Of a DNA stretch of 42,380 nucleotides, positions 32,513 through 41,575 are shown one piece after another (positions within the stretch are counted from its first letter, which is position 1; each line of letters begins with the position of its first letter). This DNA comes from Clostridium sp. CAG:590 (GTDB lineage Bacteria; Bacillota; Clostridia; Lachnospirales; Lachnospiraceae). The position numbers and the translations under genes were made by a program. The notes under the pieces are model-generated. The model made no database searches and was not told the origin of the DNA. It saw nothing but the letters and a program-made list of their open reading frames with translations. The stretch is from contig HF987869.1 in the NCBI GenBank assembly GCA_000431135.1, positions 13,003 through 55,382 on the forward strand, in the 5' to 3' direction.

Positions 32513-34948
32513 TTATCTGTTTTCATTTACATAAGTCTTAACACGATTCTGAATAATATCCGCTGTCTCGTCTAAGCTCTTCTGTCCCGCAAAATATGCT
32601 TTTGCTTCCTCTGTGATAATATTCGTAATCTCCGTGTTGTAATCACTTGTCTTTGTTGTACTGTTTACAAGATCAATATATTTCTGAGCCTGTTTGTCAC
32701 TAAGCGGTCCGATATCAATGTTCAGATCATCCCAACCGTATCCGGATTGTAACGGCTCTACCTCATTACCTAATTCATCCTTATATTTCTTGGTTGCCGT
32801 CTTTCTCTTCACCAACATATCAAATGCATCCTGACGGGTTGGATTGCTATAGATCGTATCCTGACCTCCCTGGAACTCCAAGGACATGAACATCTTGACA
32901 AACTCCCATGCGGCATCTTTTACTTTTGACTTAGAGTAAATACCCATCGGCATATCAAATGAGAAATAGGAACCGTTCTTATCCTTGTTCGGATAACCGA
33001 TAAAGGTTATGTCTCCATTATACATCTTCTCGTATAATTCCACGCTCTCCATATCGACACCAAATCCACTTGTAAACAGTACCTTACCACTCTTAACCAG
33101 AGATGGTTCGCTTGGAGAATCCTCAGAATAATCCATCTCCTCATTCTTACCCTGGTTACTGATCTCTAAGATATCTTTGAAATCCTGGCTGTCAAACGAA
33201 CATTCGCCGGTTGACCAGTCTACAAAATCATTAATATTACTTGCAATAAAGCTATATAACGTATCATTCTTATTCTCAGAGTAGAATGGTCTTGCATCAC
33301 TCTTTTCCTTCAAAAGCTTCTTAAGATCATCCATTGTCCATCCGGATTCCGTTCCAACATCCTTTGCAGATGCGATCAATGTACTGATTGTGAAACTTGG
33401 CGAAACAAAATATAATTTACCATCAATCTCCATTGCTTTCTCTACGGAAGGAATCAGATCATCTTTGCTGATATCCTGATCTTTCTCATAGAATGTACTT
33501 AAATCTTCTAATATTCCCTTTTCTGCGTACTGATCAACAGATACTCCGTTAAGACAAATGATATCCGGTACATTTCCCGCAATGATATCTGCATTCATCT
33601 TTGTCTCCGGATCCTCTTCGGAAGAATAATCCTTCAATTCAATCTGATACTGGTCATTCTTCTTATTAAAGTCAATCGCTGCTCTCTTGACATTGTCATC
33701 TAAATACATTGCTCCGACAGTGATCGTTGTCTTATCCTTAATAGACGATGGATCTACTTTTTTGTAGAGTGTCAGCTTACTTCCGGAATCCTGCCATGAT
33801 GTTCCGATCATCGTCTCCGCATCTATTGGCAAAATGAAGTAACTAGCATCAGAAGTAACATTTGATGCTACAAAGTCCATCAGTTTAGTTCCCTTTTTAG
33901 AGGCAAGCTGATAACCATAGATACCGGAATCATCTTTGTAATAAAAATCATAATCGCCGGAACCATTCATCAGTGCATCTCCATTGTTAAAATAGTTGAA
34001 ATCCATCTTATAGGTATCTCCCCACTTCTGTTGTTCAACATCTAATACCTGAACCTTTGCTCCATCATCACCACTTGAATCGCCAACAACGATATCTCCG
34101 TCTTTGGTAAGGGCGATCGACTCCACATAACTGCTCTCCGGTTTCATCTCGCATATTTTCTTAAAGGACTGATCTAACACGATAATGTTTTGATCGGTTG
34201 TAAATACATATCTGTCCTTGCTGTCCATCATTGCCTTTGAAAGATAATTCTGGTCTGTGATTCCCAACAGATCTGTAATATCCTGTTTATCTGTAATCTT
34301 ACCGCTCTCATCTACAGATGCAATCTCGTATGATGACTTCTGTGATTTTTCATCATAGGTACCGAGCAGTAAATGTATGCCACCATCCTTTGATACCAGC
34401 AGATAGTTGATATAAGAGTCCGTATCAATATCTATCTGTCCTAATTCCTGAAGATCTGTTCCATCTGTTTTTATGGAATACAGATAGTATTTGGCTGCGT
34501 CTGAAGGTTCTCCCGTCACTTCTTCGGATGCCCCTTCCTCTGAGGTCTCTTCACCGGAAGGTGCCTCGGTTGTCTCTTCCTCCGAAGCGGCTTCTTCACT
34601 GGTTGCTTCTTCGCTTGTTCCTTCCTCCGTCGAACCTGCTTCCGTTAAGTCCTCTTCACCGGATGTTTCCTCAGAAGTAACCTCTTTTGAAGTCTCTCCT
34701 TCTGTCTCGCTATCATCCCATTCCATTGTATAAAAGTATATACGGTCACCGGATACTACGCAGGTGTTGATATCTCCTTTCACACCATCGATCTTCAAAT
34801 CTTCTGATTGAAAAGTCATCTCTTTCTTATTCTCTTTTTCTTTCTTAGAAGATGAATCCTTTGTCTTCTTTCCGCAGGCTGCCATGGACAACATCATAAT
34901 GGATGCCATCGCGAATGCCGCTGCTTTTTTCCATCTGGCTTTATTCAT
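32513..34948 (-). CDS. Lipoprotein fusing a beta-propeller-like region to an extracellular solute-binding domain
   Basis: An 811-residue lipoprotein, about twice the normal length of a sugar-binding protein. The signal peptide ends at a lipobox with Cys25 (MLSMAACGKK). Residues about 45-400 have repeated propeller-like strands (DRIYFYTMEW, KYYLYSIKTDGTDLQELG, IALTKDGDIVVGD). They are interrupted at about 79-150 by a Glu/Ser/Thr-rich stretch built on TSEE/SEEA repeats. Residues about 407-811 form a family 1 solute-binding domain (ITVGAMYLDDNVKRAAIDFNK, MNADIIAGNVPDIICLNG, and an AAWEFVKMFMS end segment). The ATG at MNKARWKK follows AGGAGG. It is the first gene of the transporter operon. Confidence 0.92.
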   Translation of the reverse strand: MNKARWKKAAAFAMASIMMLSMAACGKKTKDSSSKKEKENKKEMTFQSEDLKIDGVKGDINTCVVSGDRIYFYTMEWDDSETEGETSKEVTSEETSGEEDLTEAGSTEEGTSEEATSEEAASEEETTEAPSGEETSEEGASEEVTGEPSDAAKYYLYSIKTDGTDLQELGQIDIDTDSYINYLLVSKDGGIHLLLGTYDEKSQKSSYEIASVDESGKITDKQDITDLLGITDQNYLSKAMMDSKDRYVFTTDQNIIVLDQSFKKICEMKPESSYVESIALTKDGDIVVGDSSGDDGAKVQVLDVEQQKWGDTYKMDFNYFNNGDALMNGSGDYDFYYKDDSGIYGYQLASKKGTKLMDFVASNVTSDASYFILPIDAETMIGTSWQDSGSKLTLYKKVDPSSIKDKTTITVGAMYLDDNVKRAAIDFNKKNDQYQIELKDYSSEEDPETKMNADIIAGNVPDIICLNGVSVDQYAEKGILEDLSTFYEKDQDISKDDLIPSVEKAMEIDGKLYFVSPSFTISTLIASAKDVGTESGWTMDDLKKLLKEKSDARPFYSENKNDTLYSFIASNINDFVDWSTGECSFDSQDFKDILEISNQGKNEEMDYSEDSPSEPSLVKSGKVLFTSGFGVDMESVELYEKMYNGDITFIGYPNKDKNGSYFSFDMPMGIYSKSKVKDAAWEFVKMFMSLEFQGGQDTIYSNPTRQDAFDMLVKRKTATKKYKDELGNEVEPLQSGYGWDDLNIDIGPLSDKQAQKYIDLVNSTTKTSDYNTEITNIITEEAKAYFAGQKSLDETADIIQNRVKTYVNENR

Positions 34949-35013
34949 ATATATCCTCCTGTCATTCTTTCCTTTCATGGAACTGTTTGTTCCACACCCT
35001 TTGGACTATATGG

Positions 35014-35048
35014 AGTATAGCATAAATATATTTTAAGAATCTAGCCTT
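35014..35048 (-). promoter_or_regulatory. Probable activator-dependent promoter of the transporter operon
   Basis: On the minus strand a good -10 box TATACT (complement of 35014-35019) is present, with no good -35 box. Upstream lie TTCTTAAGAATG and GATTCTTAAAA repeats, and GTTGT repeats with an ACAAC inverse. That pattern fits a promoter needing an activator such as the neighbouring AraC protein (inference). Confidence 0.4.
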
Positions 35049-35120
35049 TACCGGCATTCTTAAGAAAAACGTCAGAAAGTTGTCAATTATGATACAACTT
35101 TATTACAACCCGGATAAACT

Positions 35121-35885
35121 TCACTCTGTAAGATTCCATTCTCCCGGCTGATAGAACCTTGTACGATACTGTTTGGGCGTATAGCCCGTCTCTTCCTTAA
35201 AACATTTCGTAAAATGGCTCTGCGAAGCAAATGCAAAATATTCTGCAATATCCGAATATTCATAATCCGAATATTTTAACATATTCGATGCCGCCGTTAA
35301 TTTTGCCACCCGTATAAATGAAGAAATCGTCTTTCCGGTCTCTCTATGAAATAATTCCGACAGGTAACTTCTATTTAATCTTAACGCATCTGCTATCTGC
35401 TCTACCGATATTTTCTCATTCAAATGTGCATACACATAATCGATTGCTTTCATCACCTGAATGGAATATACATCTTCTTTTCTCAGATGTGCCATCTGCT
35501 TCGTGTACTCGATGACCATTTCCCTCTGTATATCAAGTATTCCTGCAATATCCATACATACATCCATTTTATTGATATACAGATCACTTAACGTATATGC
35601 CTTCTCCCGGTCAAGACCATTTTCCACACAGAGTCTTGTGATCAGTGCTGTCAACACAACAAAATGATACCTCTCATTCCGGACCGGATCCTTGGACAAG
35701 ACACCATTCTCCATATTCTTCGATGCCGTCTCTAATAATTCCGACGAATACAGTCTCTTAATCTCCTTAAGATTGCCGGAAACGATCATCCGGTAGAATC
35801 CAAACTCCTTCTGATATTCCATATGCCGTCTCTGCTCCTCCCTCTGATGAAACAAAGAAAGCTCTAATTCCTTATCAATTCCCAT
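35121..35885 (-). CDS. AraC-family transcriptional regulator
   Basis: A 254-residue regulator. The C-terminal ~100 residues form the double helix-turn-helix: IDYVYAHLNEKISVEQIADALRLNRSYLSELFHRETGKTISSFIRVAKLTAAS then YSDIAEYFAFASQSHFTKCFKEETGYTPKQYR. The N-terminal ~150 residues are helical and lack a cupin pattern, so the effector is unknown. It is transcribed away from the GH1 gene and lies just upstream of the transporter operon, so both are likely targets. Confidence 0.93.
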   Translation of the reverse strand: MGIDKELELSLFHQREEQRRHMEYQKEFGFYRMIVSGNLKEIKRLYSSELLETASKNMENGVLSKDPVRNERYHFVVLTALITRLCVENGLDREKAYTLSDLYINKMDVCMDIAGILDIQREMVIEYTKQMAHLRKEDVYSIQVMKAIDYVYAHLNEKISVEQIADALRLNRSYLSELFHRETGKTISSFIRVAKLTAASNMLKYSDYEYSDIAEYFAFASQSHFTKCFKEETGYTPKQYRTRFYQPGEWNLTE

Positions 35886-36053
35886 ACTTCATTCCTTTCA
35901 TAAAACATACGACATATGTTACATAAAAACAACATTCGTTATATATTTATACCTCCGTATTTTATATTATCAATTTATATAAAGCAAGAAAAATATGCGA
36001 ATACACAATACTATATGTTTCGCGATCATTATAACCATAAGGAGGTACACACT

Positions 36054-37415
36054 ATGAGTTTTCCAAAAGATTTTATGTGGGGCGCTGCATCTGCTGCCCA
36101 TCAGATCGAAGGTGCATACAACGAGGACGGAAAGGGATTGAACATCTGGGATGTATATGCCGGAATAAAAGGAAACACCAAATATAACGAAACGGCAAAA
36201 GTTGCCTGTGACCACTATCACAGAGTGGATGAAGACATTGCCAACATGGTAACACTTGGTATTCCATACTATCGTTTTTCAATCAGCTGGACAAGAATCC
36301 TCCCGGACGGCACCGGACGGATCAACGAAAAGGGATTACAGTTTTATTCCGATCTGGTCGATAAACTGCTTGCAAACGGAATTGAGCCGATCGTAACGAT
36401 CTATCACTGGGATCTTCCATACGAACTTCACAGGAAAGGCGGCTGGCTAAATGACGACATTTCCGATTGGTTTTTGGAATACACCAAACTGGTCGTTGAT
36501 ACCCTTTCTGACCGTGTTACCTACTGGGTAACGATCAACGAACCACAGTGTATTTTAGGTTGCGGTTATTATGGTGGTTTCCATGCACCATTTCAACATG
36601 CTCCAACATGTGATTTATTAAAGATGGGACACAATATTTTATTATCCCATGGCAAGGCAACCCGTTATATCCGTCAGCATGCAAAGAAAAAACCGATGAT
36701 CAGTTTTTCTCCGATCGGTCCTTCTTACACACCAAAGAGCAATTCACCGGAAGATGTGGAAGAAGCAAGAAAGAAAACCTTTGACATCGATGGCGAGGGC
36801 TTTGCCTTTTCTATCAGTTACTGGTCCGACCCGGTATATCTCGGTCATTATCCGGAACAGTTATACGAAACATTTGGCGATCTTGTCCCTGCATATAACA
36901 AAGAAGAGATGGAGCTGATCAGTGAACCTTTAGACTACTATGCAACCAACATCTACTATTCCAATGCGAACCACAATGTAGAAAGTTATCCGGAAAACTG
37001 GTATCAGGGACGTCCGGAAACCGCTTTGGAGTGGCCGTTAACTCCGGAAGTTATGTTCTGGTCTTCCAAGTTCTTATATGAGCGATACGGAAAACCGATT
37101 CTGATCTCCGAAAACGGTATGGCAGAACATGACTGGGTATGTCTGGATGGCAAAGTACACGATTCTTATCGTATCGACTACACCTGGCGTTACCTTAAAG
37201 AATTTGAGCGTGCCTGGAGCGAATCCGGTGTTCCGATCATGGGATATCTGCACTGGTCCATTACTGACAATTACGAATGGTCAGAAGGTTATGGCAAACG
37301 ATTCGGACTCATTTATGTGGACTATCAGACACAGCAGCGTATCATCAAAGATTCCGGCTACTGGTATCGTGACGTAATTGCTTCTAACGGACAGAACCTT
37401 CTATCCGGCAACTAA
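36054..37415 (+). CDS. GH1 family beta-glucosidase
   Basis: Cytoplasmic retaining glycosidase of 453 residues. Acid/base Glu163 lies in WVTINEPQ, the nucleophile Glu353 in ILISENGM, and FMWGAASAAHQIEGA is the family N-terminal signature. Glu408 in NYEWSEGYGKRFG is the residue that binds the free 4/6-hydroxyls in beta-glucosidases, whereas phospho-beta-glucosidases carry Ser there. Import by an ABC system rather than a PTS agrees. A longer in-frame start has no ribosome site; this ATG follows AAGGAGG. No signal peptide. It is divergent from the AraC gene and ends at a strong terminator. Confidence 0.96.
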   Translation: MSFPKDFMWGAASAAHQIEGAYNEDGKGLNIWDVYAGIKGNTKYNETAKVACDHYHRVDEDIANMVTLGIPYYRFSISWTRILPDGTGRINEKGLQFYSDLVDKLLANGIEPIVTIYHWDLPYELHRKGGWLNDDISDWFLEYTKLVVDTLSDRVTYWVTINEPQCILGCGYYGGFHAPFQHAPTCDLLKMGHNILLSHGKATRYIRQHAKKKPMISFSPIGPSYTPKSNSPEDVEEARKKTFDIDGEGFAFSISYWSDPVYLGHYPEQLYETFGDLVPAYNKEEMELISEPLDYYATNIYYSNANHNVESYPENWYQGRPETALEWPLTPEVMFWSSKFLYERYGKPILISENGMAEHDWVCLDGKVHDSYRIDYTWRYLKEFERAWSESGVPIMGYLHWSITDNYEWSEGYGKRFGLIYVDYQTQQRIIKDSGYWYRDVIASNGQNLLSGN

Positions 37416-37455
37416 TATAAAAACGTTCCGGATAGCAACCTTGCATCTTCTCTTA

Positions 37456-37488
37456 AAAAGACCGTTACAGATTCTGTAACGGTCTTTT
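37456..37488. terminator. Strong bidirectional terminator after the GH1 gene
   Basis: AAAAGACCGTTACAG-ATT-CTGTAACGGTCTTTT, a 15-bp perfect stem with A- and T-runs, between converging genes. Confidence 0.93.
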
Positions 37489-37496
37489 ATCATGAT

Positions 37497-39971
37497 TTAC
37501 AATATGTTATCTGACTGCTGCATTGCAGTTTCTTTTCGATCCGAACAACAAAATGCATATCTTATAAACAGGATTCCCGCAAGCAGACCAAACAGTGACA
37601 GCAGTAATCCCGGCACAAACATCGGATATTGCAACGCAATCGTTGTATCAGTCTCATGTACTTCTAACAGATTATTCCGCTGTGTAATCTTCTGTTTTGA
37701 CGAGAATATATCCTGATCTGCAATCGTCGTACTCACCGCCTTACCCTCTTTTATCACGTTCTCATCCTCTACATGGATCGTTATCGTATTTCCAGTCCGG
37801 TTCACTTTGATCGGAACCAGTTCCCGCGCCGGAAGCTGCTCATTTGACACATCCAGTATCTCATTTAGCAGTGTAAATGTCATCTGATCGTTCGTAGATG
37901 TTGCGTGATACATGAGATTCAAGCCCAAAAAGTACACGTTTGGCTCCTCATCATTGTATCCGTAAAATGCCAGCTCCTCTGTACCAACCTGTACACTTCC
38001 CAACACATGATCTAATCGGGAAATATATCCGGTCGCAAAATCCGTATCTTCTACACTGAAGTTTCCTGTATGATAATCTTCTCCGTTCATCTGTAATGCC
38101 GGGTACCGGTTTTGAAAATGAATCTGCTGATTCGTCACACCAAGGAATGTCTCCAATTTTGTTTTGGAATCCGCAGGCATATGCGTACTGTCAATCACAA
38201 CACGCACTCCGTTCTCTGCTAGTTTTCGGATCAATTGTTCTGCCTTTGTTTTATCCCGATAAGTAAATCCGGTTAAAAATATGGTCTTGTATCCCTTCAA
38301 TTCCTCATAGGAATAAGAATCCAGTTCTTCCATGCTTCCGGCTTCAAAACCCGGATATGCCGTTGTCATGGCATTCGCATATTTTCCGATAACAATACCC
38401 TGATACTGTGATACAACACCGAATGTATCCGGTGTTTCATGTTTGAACATATACGCACCGTCCGTCTCTTTGGCAAGTACATAGCCACTGGTCTGGGCTG
38501 CTTCTAACATCTGCTCTTTTGTCCCGCCGTTTTTGCCGACATAATTCTTCCGGATCAGTACCGTATCATTTCCCAATTCCAGACAGCGGTCAAACAAATA
38601 CAGATAGCGTTCATTTTCCAATGCCTCATTTAGCAAAACGATATTGTCACCGGTTACGGCTCCCTGCCATGCCCAGCCAAATGTATAATTCACGCCTTCA
38701 TCTCCGCAGATACCGTAGGACGGGTATGGACCATACGAACTGATGTCCACAACAGATGCCCGCTGTGAAGTCATTTCTCTTAATGATTGAATATCCGCCA
38801 CCGTCTCCTTCATTGGAAATACACAATAATTCTGTATCAGAAATGATGGCACAAGATCTAATACCAGCACCGCCATCAGGATCACACTGTATTTCTTCTT
38901 CAGTCTTGTCCACTCTAAGAGCGAACAGAAGAAGAATCCATACACCATCGGCATGAATCTGGTCATCCAGAATAACTGGCTAAACGGTAATTTGCTTAAA
39001 AACCCATAAGTTGCCGGAGTTGTAAAGACTAAAATGATCAGGGGCAGTACAAAACCCGCCTTTTTCTTTCCTCTTGCAAGCAGCAGTCCGGCAATGGAAA
39101 GGATCAGAACCGACAATCCAAAATAAAACTGTGCATCCACATTTGCGCTGAGTCTCCGAACCACATTAAGAGAAACCGACAGTGGGAAGATCAGCGATGC
39201 CATAACACTTCCGCCACCCTGCTCCGATGTCATGATCCCACCTTTTAATGCAGGAAGAATCCAGATTCCGACAGACAGTATTCCCGTCACCATAATACAG
39301 AGTGCTAACAGTTTCCGTTTCCGGTCTTTGTTCCAGATCTGGTCAAGCAGCAGATATAGAAATGTTGCAACACCCATGATTGCCGTAACCATCAAATGGG
39401 TAAATGTCATAACCGCCATGGCAAGGAACAACCCGATTGATGCCGCATTATTCTTCCGGCTCACAAACAGCCAGAGAAAGAAGATCACATATGGTACAAT
39501 GACCGTTGTCACCATCTGCGGCAGGTTACCCGCATTAAAGTAGATTCTCGATATCTCCGGCATAAAGAACCATACAAATCCCAACAGTGTACCAAGTACC
39601 CTGCGGTCTCTCATATTGCCCCACAATACCCATGGCAGACCACCGACAAAGAACAAAAATGCAGACAGCAGATAATAGGCATAGACAAGATTGCCACCCG
39701 TTATCATCAGCATCCCCGCCATCACATAATAAGAAAATGGCGGCCAGTACCGGTATAACTGGATTCCGTTATACCATTTAAAATCAAAGATCGGATACCA
39801 GCAGCCTTGCCTGATATTTTCATACATCACCTCAGACTTGTATAAATGTCCCCAGACATCATCCCCGGATGGCTGCATTTTCACTATATACATATAACCG
39901 GCGAGGGCACATGCTCCCGCCGCCAATAGAACGATTCCGATTATATTTTTCCACAATCTGTTCTCTTTCAT
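37497..39971 (-). CDS. Large polytopic membrane protein, PTPS-related/GT-C-like
   Basis: An 824-residue protein with about 11 membrane segments in the first ~370 residues, a large outer domain, and a last membrane segment near the C-terminus (FVPGLLLSLFGLLAGILFIRYAF). The N-terminal SGDDVWGHLYKSEVMYENI, with an acidic pair after the first helix, and the YNGIQLYRYWPPFSYYV stretch resemble GT-C glycosyltransferases and the '6-pyruvoyl-tetrahydropterin synthase-related membrane' family. The outer region has a glutamine-amidotransferase-like piece (YKTIFLTGFTYRDKTKAEQLIRKLAENGVRVVIDS). ATG follows GGAG. It is the last gene of a four-gene run and probably acts in surface polysaccharide assembly. 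Confidence 0.8.
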   Translation of the reverse strand: MKENRLWKNIIGIVLLAAGACALAGYMYIVKMQPSGDDVWGHLYKSEVMYENIRQGCWYPIFDFKWYNGIQLYRYWPPFSYYVMAGMLMITGGNLVYAYYLLSAFLFFVGGLPWVLWGNMRDRRVLGTLLGFVWFFMPEISRIYFNAGNLPQMVTTVIVPYVIFFLWLFVSRKNNAASIGLFLAMAVMTFTHLMVTAIMGVATFLYLLLDQIWNKDRKRKLLALCIMVTGILSVGIWILPALKGGIMTSEQGGGSVMASLIFPLSVSLNVVRRLSANVDAQFYFGLSVLILSIAGLLLARGKKKAGFVLPLIILVFTTPATYGFLSKLPFSQLFWMTRFMPMVYGFFFCSLLEWTRLKKKYSVILMAVLVLDLVPSFLIQNYCVFPMKETVADIQSLREMTSQRASVVDISSYGPYPSYGICGDEGVNYTFGWAWQGAVTGDNIVLLNEALENERYLYLFDRCLELGNDTVLIRKNYVGKNGGTKEQMLEAAQTSGYVLAKETDGAYMFKHETPDTFGVVSQYQGIVIGKYANAMTTAYPGFEAGSMEELDSYSYEELKGYKTIFLTGFTYRDKTKAEQLIRKLAENGVRVVIDSTHMPADSKTKLETFLGVTNQQIHFQNRYPALQMNGEDYHTGNFSVEDTDFATGYISRLDHVLGSVQVGTEELAFYGYNDEEPNVYFLGLNLMYHATSTNDQMTFTLLNEILDVSNEQLPARELVPIKVNRTGNTITIHVEDENVIKEGKAVSTTIADQDIFSSKQKITQRNNLLEVHETDTTIALQYPMFVPGLLLSLFGLLAGILFIRYAFCCSDRKETAMQQSDNIL

Positions 39972-40007
39972 CTGCCACTCCTTATATCTGCATATATCCC
40001 CACACCG

Positions 40008-40454
40008 TTATTCCACCGGTGCATTGCGGATATCATCTAATATAAATTCGGTCAACGTGTTAAGGGACTGATCCCTTCCCATCTGCTGCTCGTCGATCAT
40101 ACTGATCACATACGACCTTGCGGGACTTTCACTCATTTCCATCATCAGAAAAATCCAGCCTTCCCGATTCAATATCTCCTGTAAACGATCCTTAAAATAA
40201 TGCGCACAATTCTCTAATGTCGGATTGATCATATCAAACGGAGGAATCTCGTTTAGCAGGCGGTTCTGATATGGCTCCATAAACTGCTCTACCGTTTTCT
40301 CCAGACTGTCAAACTGCACAAACTGATCCTTTCCTTTGACCACATGCAAAATGATCTCCCATGTATGCGGGTGCGCCTGTCCTAATTTTCCATTGATATA
40401 GATTCCATGTCGTGCATTCAGATAAAACTTGAATTTGTACTGCTGATATCTCAT
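40008..40454 (-). CDS. 6-pyruvoyl-tetrahydropterin synthase/QueD-like protein, catalytic Cys absent
   Basis: A 148-residue member of the PTPS/QueD fold. Zinc ligands are kept as His16 (FYLNARH) and His28/His30 (AHPHTW), and the Glu of NPTLENCAHYF is present. The catalytic cysteine normally found a few residues before the HxH pair is missing (NGKLGQAHPH). This fits the exosortase-G-associated subgroup rather than folate or queuosine synthesis. Its ATG overlaps the preceding stop by 4 bp (ATGA), showing coupling. Its role in polysaccharide formation is unknown. Confidence 0.85.
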   Translation of the reverse strand: MRYQQYKFKFYLNARHGIYINGKLGQAHPHTWEIILHVVKGKDQFVQFDSLEKTVEQFMEPYQNRLLNEIPPFDMINPTLENCAHYFKDRLQEILNREGWIFLMMEMSESPARSYVISMIDEQQMGRDQSLNTLTEFILDDIRNAPVE

Positions 40455-41575
40455 GCCATATCCTCCGTCTGTGCCTGTTCAAAGCGCTCGATCGCCTTCC
40501 GTTCATCTTCCTCTACCATCTGACAACGAATTGCAAATCCTTCTTCTTTCTCAATCTGTTTACAGAGAGCCGTGATCTCTTGTTCCCGTTTCTTTGCCGT
40601 CTCATACAGAGTGCGGTATGCAAGGATCACAAACCGTCCGCGCCTTATCTCTCCCATCACCTCAACCGGACGCAACTGATCCTGAATCCGCTCCATCGCA
40701 TTGAAGATCTGATCTTTGGTAAAATACCGGTTCCCCATAACAACATTTACAAACAGTATCTGCAATGGTTTCAGATCTGCATCCTCTGATTTTTGTAACA
40801 ACATCTTGATCGTGTAGATATTATAAAACTCCGCCTTTTTCGATTTGATGATTCCGGTCACTTCCTCTTTTGTTAAAAGGTCTGTTTTATCTCCGGTTAA
40901 AGTTCCGGTCTCCTGTGAGATCTGCTCCATCTTTTCATTTCGGAGATCCAGTTCCTTTTCCGTACCCTCTAACTGTTTTTCGGTACGGTTCCAATAACCT
41001 AACATGGTAACAAGCAGACTGGCCAACACCAGACTCATGATCGCAACCACCAGCAGAATATAATACTGGTGTTTGTTCAGATTCCCCTCTGCTTTCACAG
41101 AATACACATCCGACACCACACAAAGCTCATAGTTTTGGAACTCTCTCAATAATGCCGCACGCTGAATGATCACATCCTGCTGTTCCATACTCTTGTAAAA
41201 TGTCTTTTTGTCCTTCAGACTTCCTAAGCACTTCGTCGTAATATCATTTTTGGCAAACAGAACGGATTCATCCTTTGTGAGAACAAAGAACCGGCTTCCG
41301 GAAGCCTCTATCTCATCTCCCATGTAAGTAATGACATCCTGTTCTGTCTTTCCATTTTCCATCATATATGTGAGTGTATTCGCCAGCTGATCTATGAACT
41401 GCTGCTGATCCTTCTGATACATCGACATATATTGTTCCTGATTATTATGCAACTCCACCAGCATTGCCGCTAACATCACCGCAATAAATACCATCACAGT
41501 TACACTGATTGAGATCATACGATACCGAAGAGACGTATAGATTCGTTTAATTCGTCCCTTTTTCTGCTTCTTCAT
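40451..41575 (-). CDS. Membrane sensor with degenerate GGDEF-like domain
   Basis: A 374-residue protein with a basic N-terminus, membrane segment at about 19-45, an outer domain of ~125 residues, a second membrane segment (about 168-195), a coiled-coil linker and a cytoplasmic region (about 240-350) with the outline of a GGDEF domain: DLLTKEEVTGII, LQILFVNVVMGNRYF and VEVMGEIRRGRFVILAY. The GGDEF signature itself is replaced by RRGRF, so cyclase activity is unlikely. It may bind a ligand or act as a receptor. The second ATG has better ribosome-site spacing (AGGTG, 7 nt). It overlaps the glycosyltransferase end by about 29 bp. Confidence 0.72.
   Translation of the reverse strand: MKKQKKGRIKRIYTSLRYRMISISVTVMVFIAVMLAAMLVELHNNQEQYMSMYQKDQQQFIDQLANTLTYMMENGKTEQDVITYMGDEIEASGSRFFVLTKDESVLFAKNDITTKCLGSLKDKKTFYKSMEQQDVIIQRAALLREFQNYELCVVSDVYSVKAEGNLNKHQYYILLVVAIMSLVLASLLVTMLGYWNRTEKQLEGTEKELDLRNEKMEQISQETGTLTGDKTDLLTKEEVTGIIKSKKAEFYNIYTIKMLLQKSEDADLKPLQILFVNVVMGNRYFTKDQIFNAMERIQDQLRPVEVMGEIRRGRFVILAYRTLYETAKKREQEITALCKQIEKEEGFAIRCQMVEEDERKAIERFEQAQTEDMA

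Noticed and set aside
34491..34733. Open frame on the plus strand rich in Ser, Ala and Val
   Set aside because: It is the antisense of the TSEE-repeat DNA in the binding-protein gene; low-complexity sequence lacks stops in several frames.
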